A stretch of DNA of 37,477 nt. Source: Verrucomicrobiia bacterium. Lineage in GTDB: Bacteria; Verrucomicrobiota; Verrucomicrobiia; Verrucomicrobiales; Akkermansiaceae. The DNA is taken from the NCBI GenBank assembly GCA_030431475.1, contig JAUIJD010000045.1, forward strand, positions 1-37,477, given 5' to 3'. Position numbers and translations under genes: made by a program. Shown here piece after piece: positions 19,201 to 26,223 of this stretch. The notes beneath the pieces are model-generated. The model made no database searches. It saw only the letters and a program-made list of their open reading frames with translations, and was not told where the DNA came from. Each line of letters begins with the position of its first letter. The first letter of the stretch is position 1.

Positions 19201-19786
19201 CATCGACCAACTCCCGCAGCACCTCGTCGTCGATCGTCTCGATCTTCTGCACCTCGTGCGAGGTCCGGAAGCCGTCGAAGAAGTGGAGGAAGGGGACGCG
19301 GCTGGTCAGCGTGACCGCGTGGGAGATGGCGGCGAAGTCGTGGGCTTCCTGCACCGAGGCCGAGGCCAGCATCGCGAAGCCGGTCTGGCGCACGGCCATC
19401 ACGTCGGAGTGGTCGCCGAAGATCGACAGCGCGTGGGTCGCCAGCGAGCGCGCGGCGACATGCATGACGAAGGGCGTCAGCTCGCCGGCGATCTTGTACA
19501 TCGCCGGGATCATCAGCAGCAGACCCTGCGAAGAGGTGAAGGTCGTCGAAAGGCAGCCGCTCTGCAGCGTGCCGTGGCAGACCGCGCTGGCCCCGCCCTC
19601 GCTCTGCATCTCCACCACCCGAGGCGTCGCACCCCAGAGATTCTTCTGGCCGCGCGTCTCGAACACGTCGGCGAACTCCGACATCGGCGAGGACGGCGTG
19701 ATCGGGTAGATCGCGATCGTTTCGCTCAGCCGGCAGGCGACGGACGACACGGCCTCGTTGGCCTCCAGGGTCGCGTGTTGTTTCAT
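16205..19786 (-). CDS. nifJ: Pyruvate:ferredoxin (flavodoxin) oxidoreductase
   Basis: 1193 aa, the full-length single-chain form. It oxidises pyruvate and CoA to acetyl-CoA and CO2, reducing ferredoxin or flavodoxin. The N-terminal domain carries the pyruvate-binding region (AIYPITPSSPMSE). A ferredoxin-like domain binds two 4Fe-4S clusters: CIQCNKC from C693 and CTGCKLC from C749. The proximal cluster ligand CAGCGE follows, then the thiamine pyrophosphate domain with GDGWAYDIGYGG (about 974-985) and YSNTGG (N1008). All key motifs are present. It forms an operon with the dihydroorotate-dehydrogenase-like gene and diverges from the gene at 19946. Confidence 0.96.
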   Translation of the reverse strand: MKQHATLEANEAVSSVACRLSETIAIYPITPSSPMSEFADVFETRGQKNLWGATPRVVEMQSEGGASAVCHGTLQSGCLSTTFTSSQGLLLMIPAMYKIAGELTPFVMHVAARSLATHALSIFGDHSDVMAVRQTGFAMLASASVQEAHDFAAISHAVTLTSRVPFLHFFDGFRTSHEVQKIETIDDEVLRELVDDEARHAFYRRALTPDAPSVRGTAMNPDGHFQAREASNNFYTAVPGQVQAAFDKFAELTGRKYSLFDYTGDPEAEKVLIVMASGGETVDETVKYLAAQGEKVGVIRVRLYRPFDEAALLAALPQTVKSIAVLDRTKEPGAPAEPLYLDIVAALNEARDTGRLPFDMPRVIGGRYGISSKEFAPAMVKAVVDELGKPEPKRRFTVGIEDDITHLSLDYDPAFSIEPDTVVRAVFWGLGSDGTVGANRNSIKIIGEGTDNYAQGYFVFDSKKSGGVTVSHLRFGPDRIRAPYLVSSASFVACHQFGFLEKFDVLESAMEGATVLLNAAYAPDKLWDKLPLEARQAIVEKKLKVHTIDAFSVAREAGMGGRINTVMQTCFFALSGVLPRDEAIAKIQEAIKKTYSKKGDEIVRRNFAAVDMALQHMHEVPIPGTLEGEPRAATVPEDAPDFIKRVTAVMMEGKGDLLPVSAFPVDGVWPTDTTKWEKRAIAREIPAWDPDVCIQCNKCVMVCPHAAIRAKFYDKDVLESAPPTFKSADFKMRDFKGSGYTIQVAPEDCTGCKLCVTVCPAKNRAEPKLKAINMTPLEDLRAAERENYDFFLNTIPDPDRSKLNHGEVKSSQFLRPLFEYSGACAGCGETPYVKLVSQLFGDRAMIANATGCSSIYGGNLPTTPYAQNGDGRGPAWANSLFEDNAEFGFGMRFAVDQKTEFAQVLLAKLAPEIGENLVGEILDADQSDEAGIESQRARVVALREKLAHCSGKEAVTLKELADYLVKKSVWIVGGDGWAYDIGYGGLDHVLAQGRDVNVLVLDTQVYSNTGGQASKATPIGAAAKFAASGKGSAPKELGLMAMQYGNVYVARVAMGAKDSQVVKALREAESWPGPSLVIAYSHCIAHGFDLSLGMEQQKLLVNSGLWTLFRYDPRRVDEGQPPLILDSKEPKVKTADFMRNETRFRMIEKMNPERFKVLAEEAQESATHRWKLLEQMASIHFPADAAATTSSED

Positions 19787-19880
19787 CGTCTGATTGAAAG
19801 CGAGCCGGCCCCGTTGGCGCTTCGCGTGGATGCCGATTCGCGGCGCGGGAATTGCTCGCGCGGGGCACGGGCGGGCCGCG

Positions 19881-19909
19881 TTGACGCCGTGCAGGCTTTC
19901 CGCTAGATA
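19881..19909 (+). promoter_or_regulatory. Promoter of the zinc-ribbon protein gene
   Basis: TTGACG (19881-19886) and TAGATA (19904-19909) have a 17-base spacer. Transcription would start near 19916, about 30 bases before the ATG at 19946. Confidence 0.5.
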
Positions 19910-19945
19910 TCGCCAACCCTCTCACCGGGTCATCCGGTGCCCTCG

Positions 19946-21304
19946 ATGCCCGACGACGTCCTCCAGTTCACCTGCCAAGCCTGCCAGACGAACCTCACCG
20001 TTCCACTGCAGCTCGCCGGAATCGAAGGGCCCTGCCCGAAATGTGGAGCCGTCATCAAGGCACCCGAGGCCGCCCCGGCACCGGAGGCCGACCCCGGCTG
20101 CCGCCCGGCCGGGACGCTCCCCGAAAAGCGCAACCCGCCTCCCGCGCGCCCGGCCGAGCAGGCGAGCATCCGCCCCCAACCCCGCGATCTTCCGGACCGC
20201 CCCGAGCGTCCATCGGTCAGCCCCCGGCACAGCACCGCCGACGTCGCCAAGCGCCCCGAGCCCAAGGCCGAGCGCAGCGATCGCCCCGAGAGCGGCTCGC
20301 CGGGCGTGACCCGGTTCCTCATCCCGGTCGCGTTCCTCCTCGTCGGCGGGGCGCTCACCTTCTTCCTCCTCGATTCCTTCATGGGGAATGCCGAACCGCC
20401 GCCGCCCCAACCCACTCCCCCGCCCGCCGTCACCCCGGACGGCCCCACCGCCGCCCCGGTCGACCCCGCCCCTCCCGGCGGGACGGCGGGCGCACCCACC
20501 CCCTCCCCCGAAACCGCGCCCGCCGAACCCACGGGCGATCCCGGCGCCCAGAACGACAGCCTCGAGGTCCAGGACGTGCTCCGGGACTTCCTTCGTGCCT
20601 CCTCCATCGGCGCCCGCCTGCCCCTCATCGAGCCGCCCTACGAACGGGACGCCCTCGAGGGATCGGTGATCGACACGCCCCTGCTTTCCGCCAGCCGCAT
20701 CACCCCGGACGCCCCGACGCGCAACTCGCTGGAGAACTACGTCGATCACCCCTTCAACGTCCGCTTCGAGCGCGACGGCGAGTCCTCCATCGACATCCTG
20801 GTCGTCGTCCGCAAACGGGCCGAACAGAAGCCGAAGATCCTCATCGACCCGCTGCTCGACCTGCTCGGAGGCCGCCTCGAGGCCTTTGCCGCCGAACCGA
20901 GCGAGGAAACCCGGACCTTCCGGGCGGTGATCGAACCGATGCCCCGCTGCTTCGAGGAGGGCATCCCGAATCCCGACGACAAATTCACCTACAAGCTCTC
21001 GGCCAACCACCACGGCGGCGAGATCGCCCGCGCCTACGCGTCCAAGCTCTCGCCCCTCGCCGAGATGCTCTACGCGCCCGACTCGGCGCTGCGCTGGGGC
21101 AAACGCCTGCCGGCGACGATCACCGTGAAGTGGACCACCGAGGCGGAGAAGGCGCCCGCCGAAGAAGCGGAGGGAGGGGACGACGGCGACGCTGCGGATG
21201 ACGCCACGGCGGACCCCGAAAACGCCCCGGCGGAAACACGGGAAGGTCCCGCCACGCCCTATCTCGAGGTGATCGAAATCAAGAGCCTGGACTGGAGTCC
21301 TTGA
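19946..21304 (+). CDS. Zinc-ribbon (MJ0042-like) membrane protein of unknown function
   Basis: 452 aa. The N-terminus is a zinc ribbon: CQAC at 10-13 and CPKC at 30-33 in the MJ0042/GYF-like style common in PVC bacteria. A long proline-rich linker leads to one membrane helix at about 124-144 (LIPVAFLLVGGALTFFLL). A second Pro/Ala-rich linker precedes an extracytoplasmic domain of about 250 residues (from DVLRDFLRASS), which ends in an acidic stretch and YLEVIEIKSLDW. A GTG three codons upstream (19937) is an alternative start; the ATG fits the predicted leader. The last 26 bases overlap the convergent rhodanese gene. The function is unknown. Confidence 0.75.
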   Translation: MPDDVLQFTCQACQTNLTVPLQLAGIEGPCPKCGAVIKAPEAAPAPEADPGCRPAGTLPEKRNPPPARPAEQASIRPQPRDLPDRPERPSVSPRHSTADVAKRPEPKAERSDRPESGSPGVTRFLIPVAFLLVGGALTFFLLDSFMGNAEPPPPQPTPPPAVTPDGPTAAPVDPAPPGGTAGAPTPSPETAPAEPTGDPGAQNDSLEVQDVLRDFLRASSIGARLPLIEPPYERDALEGSVIDTPLLSASRITPDAPTRNSLENYVDHPFNVRFERDGESSIDILVVVRKRAEQKPKILIDPLLDLLGGRLEAFAAEPSEETRTFRAVIEPMPRCFEEGIPNPDDKFTYKLSANHHGGEIARAYASKLSPLAEMLYAPDSALRWGKRLPATITVKWTTEAEKAPAEEAEGGDDGDAADDATADPENAPAETREGPATPYLEVIEIKSLDWSP

Positions 21305-21755
21305 GCAGGCCGGCCTCGCGCAGCTTGGTCATCCCGCCCTGCAACACGAGGATCTCCCCGGGCACCAGCTCCAGCGCCCGCAGCGCCGTCGCCAGGTCGT
21401 GGCTCAGCGAGCAATGCAGGTCATCACAGTAGACCACCACCCGGCCCGCCATGGCGAGACGCTCGAGGTTCCGCTCCACCTGCGCGCCCAGGCTTTCGTC
21501 GGACTGGATGGTCAGGTGGATCGATCCCGGGAGCCCGTCGCTCTGCCACGCCGATGCCTTGCGGGCGTCCACCCACAGGATGCCGTCGAGCCCTTTCTCC
21601 TGAAGCATCTCCAGCCGCACTTCGCCGGGCCGCAGCGGCGTGGCATCGGCCTCCGCCGCCGGATACGCCGGCGGGCGTCCGTTGGCCACCCAGGTGCCCA
21701 CGCCCGCCGCCACGGCGACGACGACGATCACGGCCACTTCGTAGGAGCTCTTCAT
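21279..21755 (-). CDS. Membrane-anchored rhodanese-like protein
   Basis: 158 aa. An N-terminal membrane helix or signal anchor (about 6-25) precedes a rhodanese domain: WVDARKASAW, the substrate loop beginning at C110 (VVVYCDDLHCS), and LVLQGGMTKLREAGL. The active-site Cys is present, so sulfur transfer on the periplasmic face is possible. The start overlaps the DUF1573 stop (ATGA), making it the last gene of the sigma-factor operon. Its end overlaps the convergent zinc-ribbon gene by 26 bases. Confidence 0.85.
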   Translation of the reverse strand: MKSSYEVAVIVVVAVAAGVGTWVANGRPPAYPAAEADATPLRPGEVRLEMLQEKGLDGILWVDARKASAWQSDGLPGSIHLTIQSDESLGAQVERNLERLAMAGRVVVYCDDLHCSLSHDLATALRALELVPGEILVLQGGMTKLREAGLLKDSSPGS

Positions 21756-22438
21756 GGCTTCCCGGCACCGACCGGCTGACGCACGAGGGCAAAGGCACGC
21801 TGGATCCCGTGGCGCGCGCTTTTCGCATCGGTGCGGATCTGGATCACCCCGAGCGCCGGGCTCGCCACCGTGCCGGGTGTCACCCGGATCTCATACTTCT
21901 TGCCCTTCTCGATTTCCTTCAGTTCCGCGGTGAAGCTCGGGTTCCCCGAATCCACCGAGACCACGTGGATGGGCTCGTCGTGATTCATCGTGATCGCGAT
22001 CGTCTTCGTCTCCGGCTTGCCGTTCGCGTCGACCTCCCAGCGCAGCGTCTTCGGCTCGATCTCGACCAGCACCGGGATGTGAACGCGGGTGGTCAGCGTG
22101 ATCGACGGCGCGTTGCGCGGGTCGTCCTTGAGCCAGAGGCGCACCGACTTGTCGATGTCACCGGAAAAGTTCCCCATGTCGAAGATCGCGCGCACCGTGC
22201 CCCGTTCCCCGGGCTGATAGACCAGCTTGCCGTCCTTCACCTTCACGCTCATGCACGAGCAGGTCGACTCGTAGCGGGCGATGGTGACCGGTTCGTCGGT
22301 CTTGTTGGTGAACTCGAAGTCGCAGGTCACCTCGCGCTGCTCGACCCCGGCATGCACCTCCTTGAGCGACTTGTCGAAGGTCAGCCCCGCCCATGACGGA
22401 CACGACAGCAGGAGCAGGAAGAGGGCGAGCGTTCTCAT
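21752..22438 (-). CDS. Exported DUF1573-family protein
   Basis: 228 aa with a signal peptide (MRTLALFLLLLSCPSWA, cleavage about residue 17). The mature part has Ig-like beta sandwiches of the DUF1573 type: FEFTNKTDEPVTI, then the conserved STCSCM block, then PGERGTVRAIFDMGNFSGDIDKSV. DUF1573 proteins are abundant in Bacteroidetes and PVC bacteria and are envelope-located; their job is unsettled. It sits between the secreted protein gene (8-base gap) and the rhodanese gene (ATGA overlap). Confidence 0.85.
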   Translation of the reverse strand: MRTLALFLLLLSCPSWAGLTFDKSLKEVHAGVEQREVTCDFEFTNKTDEPVTIARYESTCSCMSVKVKDGKLVYQPGERGTVRAIFDMGNFSGDIDKSVRLWLKDDPRNAPSITLTTRVHIPVLVEIEPKTLRWEVDANGKPETKTIAITMNHDEPIHVVSVDSGNPSFTAELKEIEKGKKYEIRVTPGTVASPALGVIQIRTDAKSARHGIQRAFALVRQPVGAGKP

Positions 22439-22446
22439 CGCCGGCA

Positions 22447-22944
22447 CTATGAGCCCCGTTTCGGCGGAGGCGCAAGTTCGACCGAGACGATCAGGCGCCC
22501 GCCGCGCCACTCCGGCCCGAGCACCAGCACCGGCTTGCCGTGCGCCAGCACGATGCCCGACTTGAGGATCTTCTTGCGGCTGAGCCAGAGCTCCAGATCC
22601 AGCCGCATGCGGTGCTTCGACAGCCGGCTCTCGGTCTCGAAGCGGCACAGGATTTCATCGCTCCCGGCGATCGGCTGGGCCCAGTTCTCGTAGCTGCGGT
22701 AGAGTTCCTTCCGATCCGATCCGAGACGCCGGTAGTGGGCGAAGCGAAGCGGCTTCTGCCCGCGGAGTCGCTCGGCGGTCTTGTCGTCGACCTCGGCCGA
22801 CCGGTCTCCGGCCGCCGCGGGGTCGCCGTCGGTGCCGAAATACACCACCACCTCGACCTCGCCGATCGTCTCCTTGCCGGGGTCCGCCGCCTCCGCGGCC
22901 AGCGGCAGCATCCACAAGGTCAGAAGCCAGAGCACCGATCTCAT
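22447..22944 (-). CDS. Secreted protein of unknown function in the sigma-factor operon
   Basis: 165 aa with a signal peptide (MRSVLWLLTLWMLPLAAEA). The mature protein is not recognised. It begins with TIGEVEVVVYFGTDGDP, has a basic middle (LRGQKPLRFAHYRRLGSDRKELY) and ends in beta-strand sequence (RGGRLIVSVELAPPPKRGS). The start overlaps the anti-sigma gene stop (ATGA). It may be an envelope component controlled by the sigma factor; this is inference from position. Confidence 0.75.
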   Translation of the reverse strand: MRSVLWLLTLWMLPLAAEAADPGKETIGEVEVVVYFGTDGDPAAAGDRSAEVDDKTAERLRGQKPLRFAHYRRLGSDRKELYRSYENWAQPIAGSDEILCRFETESRLSKHRMRLDLELWLSRKKILKSGIVLAHGKPVLVLGPEWRGGRLIVSVELAPPPKRGS

Positions 22945-23519
22945 CGCACCTCCGTTTCCTCGTCGTCCTCGCCGTACTCGACCATCCGGCTCGGCTCGGG
23001 CTCGAGCATCACCGTCTCCGGAATCTCCCACTCGTCGGGGATCGCCTCGACGCCGGCGAGCACGATCACCGTCGCTTCCTCGCCGATCACATATTCGGCC
23101 TCGACCCCCTTCTCCGGCGTGTAGAGCACCGGGGCGAGTTCGGCCGCCACCGCGGGAGCCGCGGGCGGGGTGCCCTCCGGGCCGTGACCGAGAAAAAAGC
23201 CGAGCGCGACCCCGGCCGCCGCCGTCGCCGGCATCAGCCACATCCACGGACCCCGGCTGACCGTCTCGCGGACCGGCGCTTTCGACTCCGTCGCCACCGC
23301 GATCTCGCGGCGCACGCGGGCGTTGAAGAATTCGGCATGCGGCACGTCGCCCCCGCCGAGCGCCGAACCCAGCAGCTCGCGGCTCCAGCGGGCCTGTTCG
23401 CGACGCTCGACCCATTCGGCCTGACCCGAGGCCCACGTCTCGACCTCGACCGACGTCTCGGCGTCCAGCTCGTCCTCGACCCACAGGGCGAGGAGTTCGT
23501 CATCGGGCTTCGTATTCAT
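22941..23519 (-). CDS. Transmembrane anti-sigma factor-like protein
   Basis: 192 aa. A cytoplasmic N-terminal helical part (DDELLALWVEDELDAETSVEVETW, about 6-60) is followed by one membrane helix at about 91-111 and an acidic periplasmic tail (YGEDDEETEVR). The location directly after an ECF sigma factor, with a 20-base overlap, is the classic place for its anti-sigma. The HxxxCxxC zinc motif of ZAS anti-sigmas is absent (there is no Cys), so it would be a non-zinc type. The identity rests on context and topology. Confidence 0.7.
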   Translation of the reverse strand: MNTKPDDELLALWVEDELDAETSVEVETWASGQAEWVERREQARWSRELLGSALGGGDVPHAEFFNARVRREIAVATESKAPVRETVSRGPWMWLMPATAAAGVALGFFLGHGPEGTPPAAPAVAAELAPVLYTPEKGVEAEYVIGEEATVIVLAGVEAIPDEWEIPETVMLEPEPSRMVEYGEDDEETEVR

Positions 23520-24135
23520 CTTTCAACAGCGATTGCAGTTTCTGGCGGGCGTAGTGCAGGCGGCTCATCACCGTGCCGATGGAGCAATCCATCACCTCGG
23601 CGATCTCTTTATACGCGAGTCCCTGGACATCCTTCAAAATCACCGCCTCGCGGTGCTGGGGCGAAAGCTTGTCGAGCGCGGCCTCGATCTTCACCCGCAG
23701 CTCGTCGTCGCGCAGCGCCTCGTCGGGCCGGCGCGGCTTGCCGGGCGTCGTCTTCGAAGCCGGGTCGATCGAGCCGCTGCGGAAGATCTCCTCGTTCAGC
23801 TCGCCGTTGCCCGACTCCGGCCGTTTGCGCCGGGCCCAGTCGTAGACCGTGTTGTGCGCGATGCGGTACAGCCACGTCGAGAATTTCGCCTTCACTTCGA
23901 AGCGCGGCAGTGCCTTCCACGCCTTGATGAAGGCCTCTTGGGCGAGGTCCCAGGCGTCGGCGTCGTTTTTGACCATCTGGCGGATCATGGCGAAAATTCG
24001 GCCCCGGTGACGCGTCACCAGCTCGTCGTACGCCGCGGAGTCACCCGCCTGCGCCTGCAGAACCAGCTCCTCGTCGGCCGGCTCTTCGCCAGCCTCCGGG
24101 GATTCCTTGGACGCGGGTGGGTCGGGATTATTCAT
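23500..24135 (-). CDS. ECF RNA polymerase sigma factor (sigma-E type)
   Basis: 211 aa. Region 2 is clear (RHRGRIFAMIRQMVKNDADAWDLAQEAF and STWLYRIAHNTVYDWARRKR, about 43-104). Region 4 is LSPQHREAVILKDVQGLAYKEIAEVMDCSIGTVMSRLHYAR. Between them is a longer than usual linker (about 105-150). It heads an operon with the anti-sigma gene, a secreted protein, a DUF1573 protein and a rhodanese, so it probably controls an envelope response. The ATG at 24135 is chosen; another Met lies upstream. Confidence 0.92.
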   Translation of the reverse strand: MNNPDPPASKESPEAGEEPADEELVLQAQAGDSAAYDELVTRHRGRIFAMIRQMVKNDADAWDLAQEAFIKAWKALPRFEVKAKFSTWLYRIAHNTVYDWARRKRPESGNGELNEEIFRSGSIDPASKTTPGKPRRPDEALRDDELRVKIEAALDKLSPQHREAVILKDVQGLAYKEIAEVMDCSIGTVMSRLHYARQKLQSLLKDEYEAR

Positions 24136-24187
24136 CGCACTTCGCGGCCGCAACATGCCCGCTCCCACCCCGACTGCCAAGGTCGGA

Positions 24188-24247
24188 GGAGTGGCGCTTC
24201 TCCAAGCGCCATGAGCCGGGAGGGCGGCTTTCCTGCCGCCCGGCGAA
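24188..24247. repeat. REP-like palindrome (family 1, single copy)
   Basis: GGAGTGGCGC starts the element. Stem 1 is TGGCGCTT/AAGCGCCA (24192-24211, loop CTCC). A second hairpin is GGGCGGC/GCCGCCC (24222-24241). It matches the arm of the repeat at 3423, with compensatory stem changes. It lies between the sigma gene and the toxin gene. Confidence 0.65.
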
Positions 24248-24266
24248 CGGAAGATCGCCAGCCCCC

Positions 24267-24701
24267 TCATCCATCACGCAGCGGATGCTTCCAGCTGAGC
24301 CCCGGAAATCGCGCGAATCCGGAATCCGCGCTGAACCACGTCGATCCCGTCTCGATCGCCAGCGCCGCATGATAGGCATCCGGAATGAGATTCCCCTTCG
24401 CTCCCACCCCCTCACAAAGGGACGTGAAGATCTCCCAGTGCCGCCGACCGGGAACGGGAGTCAAAACGTGGGGATGCCCCCGGAGCTGCTCGCAGAAAGC
24501 CAGCGCCTCGCGGAGTGGCGACGGATCCCTGAAAGCCCGCGGATGGGTCACCACGCGAAGAAATCCGGACAGCACCAGCTCCGACACCGCACACGGTTCC
24601 GGCCCGACGAGCTGCGCCTCAAGCCAGTCACGAAACGCCGCATGGTCCGGCGCGTCTTCCCGATGCGCATAGACCAGCAGATTGACATCCAGCAACTTCA
24701 C
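24267..24701 (-). CDS. vapC: PIN-domain toxin, VapC family
   Basis: 144 aa. It is a PIN-domain ribonuclease toxin. Acidic residues in the expected places are D5 (MKLLDVNLLVYAH), E41 (VSELVLSGFLRV), D108 (NLIPDAYHAALA) and D126 (STWFSADSGFARF), enough for Mg2+-dependent RNA cleavage. This is the VapC subgroup with RVVTHPRAF and GARGNLIPD-like blocks (here AKGNLIPDAY), often found as bacterial pairs with ribbon-helix-helix antitoxins. The start overlaps the antitoxin stop (ATGA). The target RNA is unknown. Confidence 0.9.
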   Translation of the reverse strand: MKLLDVNLLVYAHREDAPDHAAFRDWLEAQLVGPEPCAVSELVLSGFLRVVTHPRAFRDPSPLREALAFCEQLRGHPHVLTPVPGRRHWEIFTSLCEGVGAKGNLIPDAYHAALAIETGSTWFSADSGFARFPGLSWKHPLRDG

Positions 24702-24937
24702 CGGCCTTCCAACAGATCAAGCATCGCGGCGTTGTTGTCCAGATCCACCCCGTCCTGAAGCCCGCGCCCGCCAAATGTTCGAAGCGGTTCATCGGGAACC
24801 CGGGCACCCGTCGAATCCGGACTCAAGACCATCCGCAGCCCCTCGGACACCAGCTCACCAAGCGTCCGGCCTTCCGCCAGCGACCGCTCACGCGCCTCCT
24901 TGAGCAGAGAGTCGGGAATGTTTACCGTGGTTCTCAT
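24698..24937 (-). CDS. vapB: Ribbon-helix-helix antitoxin, VapB-like
   Basis: 79 aa. The N-terminal RHH DNA-binding domain (MRTTVNIPDSLLKEARERSL...TLGELVSEGLRMVL, residues 1-38) is followed by a C-terminal tail that would wrap the toxin (FGGRGLQDGVDLDNNAAML). It represses its own operon and neutralises VapC. The ATG at 24937 is the only reasonable start: an in-frame TGA lies just upstream, there is no SD, and the promoter places the mRNA 5' end at about this codon. Confidence 0.88.
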   Translation of the reverse strand: MRTTVNIPDSLLKEARERSLAEGRTLGELVSEGLRMVLSPDSTGARVPDEPLRTFGGRGLQDGVDLDNNAAMLDLLEGR

Positions 24938-24973
24938 GCATCATGATGTATCACTTGTGCATCATGATGTCAA
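24937..24973 (-). promoter_or_regulatory. vapBC promoter with two palindromic operator boxes
   Basis: On the minus strand, TTGACA (24973-24968) and TACATC (24950-24945) are 17 bases apart. Two identical boxes containing the perfect palindrome CATCATGATG lie 21 bp apart (about two DNA turns) at 24939-24948 and 24960-24969. One box overlaps the -35, the other covers the -10 and reaches the start codon. This fits cooperative binding of RHH dimers and autorepression. The predicted transcript starts at about the ATG, so it would be leaderless. Confidence 0.75.
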
Positions 24974-25035
24974 AACGGGACGCAACCGACCCCGCGGACC
25001 TGAATCCCGCGACCCGGCGGCCGCCCCGCCCCCGC

Positions 25036-26223
25036 TTATGGCTCCTGCAAGGAGCCACTCCCCGCCGCCAGCCGCCCCGCCGCCTCGCCGGTGGCGAAGC
25101 AGGTGCCCATGACCCGGATCGAGGCCTGGGCCTCGTGGTCGCAGGAAAGGCACCGACCGGCCACGAAAAGGCGCTCGAATCCCTTCGCCCGCAACGACCC
25201 GGCGGGGATGCCCGCCGCGCGTCCGTTCTCCGGGTAGCGCAGCTTCGGTCCGCGGTTCGTTTCCCGCAATTCGAGCGGCCACGAGGCGAAGGCCACGTCG
25301 TCGTCGTGCGTCGCGCCCGCGAGGACCTCGTCGCCCGTCAGGGTCGCCTCGCCGATCCAGCGTCGGCTCTCGCGCACGCCGGCCCGCGCCGGCCAGTGGG
25401 CGATGTAGGCCTGCTCCCATCCCGGCTGCCGCTCGCGGAAGTAATCTACGACGGCCCGCGCGACCTCGCGGCCGGTCGACTCGATCGCCGACAGGCAGGC
25501 GGGGTCGGTGGGATCGTAGGCGCCGGTTTCCTCGCCGCTGAGGTCGAGCGTGCCGAAGACCTCGCCCGGCCGGCCGCTGGTGCGGAAATGCATGCCCATG
25601 GCCGCCTTCGGCAGGACGCCGGCGCGGATGCCCTCGACGATGCGCCCGCCGAGTTCGAGACCCGAAAGTTCGCCGGTCACGCCCTGCAGACCGCAGACAT
25701 AGGCCGGGCGCTGCAGCCGCTCGGCAGGCGCCCGCTCGTCCGGCACGCCCAGCAACGCCGCCGCGACGGCATCGCCGCTGGCATCGACCACCGCACCGGC
25801 CTCGATCTCCAGCGTTTCGCCGCGGCACGCGATGCGTGCCCGCCAGCCGGGCTCGAGCGCCACCAGTTCGCTGTGGAAAAGCCGTTCCACCCCCGCCTCG
25901 CGGATGAGCTCGTCGGCGATCGCCGCGAAGGCCACCGGATGCTGCGGCAGCACCCACACCCGACCCATTTTCACCGGACTGCCCCCCGTCGCCGCCGCCA
26001 TCCGCTCGGCCACCTCGACCGGAATCCCTTCGTTCGCAAACTCGGGCCGCTCGCCGTCGATCCGGTAAAGCCCGCAGAAGGTATGCACCAGCGAGGCCGT
26101 GCCCATGCCGCCGAGCATGCCGTGGCGCTCGACCATGACGGTCCGCGCTCCGTGGCGCGCCGCGCTCACCGCAGCCGCCAGACCGGCGCTGCCGCCGCCG
26201 ATGACCAGCACGTCGGCCTTCAT
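25036..26223 (-). CDS. FAD-dependent oxidoreductase (FAD_oxidored family)
   Basis: 395 aa. The dinucleotide-binding motif is at the N-terminus (VLVIGGGSAGLAAA, residues 5-18). The FAD-contact blocks are MLGGMGTASLVHTF (36-49) and, near the C-terminus, AGRCLSCDHEAQASIRVMGTC...TGEAAG, typical of the FAD_oxidored (PF12831) family. It oxidises or reduces an unknown substrate. The start overlaps the acyl carrier protein gene (ATGA), suggesting work on a carrier-bound acyl or aminoacyl group. The last codons (GSGSLQEP and stop) lie inside a REP-like repeat, so the native C-terminus may have been replaced. Confidence 0.88.
   Translation of the reverse strand: MKADVLVIGGGSAGLAAAVSAARHGARTVMVERHGMLGGMGTASLVHTFCGLYRIDGERPEFANEGIPVEVAERMAAATGGSPVKMGRVWVLPQHPVAFAAIADELIREAGVERLFHSELVALEPGWRARIACRGETLEIEAGAVVDASGDAVAAALLGVPDERAPAERLQRPAYVCGLQGVTGELSGLELGGRIVEGIRAGVLPKAAMGMHFRTSGRPGEVFGTLDLSGEETGAYDPTDPACLSAIESTGREVARAVVDYFRERQPGWEQAYIAHWPARAGVRESRRWIGEATLTGDEVLAGATHDDDVAFASWPLELRETNRGPKLRYPENGRAAGIPAGSLRAKGFERLFVAGRCLSCDHEAQASIRVMGTCFATGEAAGRLAAGSGSLQEP
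25038..25062. repeat. REP-like palindrome (family 1, inverted copy)
   Basis: ATGGCTCCT-GCA-AGGAGCCACTCC has a perfect 8-bp stem (25039-25057). On the minus strand it reads GGAGTGGCTCC, as in the repeats at 3423 and 24188. It encodes the final residues of the FAD oxidoreductase. Confidence 0.65.

Noticed and set aside
16247-19906. A 1219-codon plus-strand frame opposite nifJ
   Set aside because: nifJ on the other strand has all catalytic motifs; the antisense translation has none and shows mirror codon bias.
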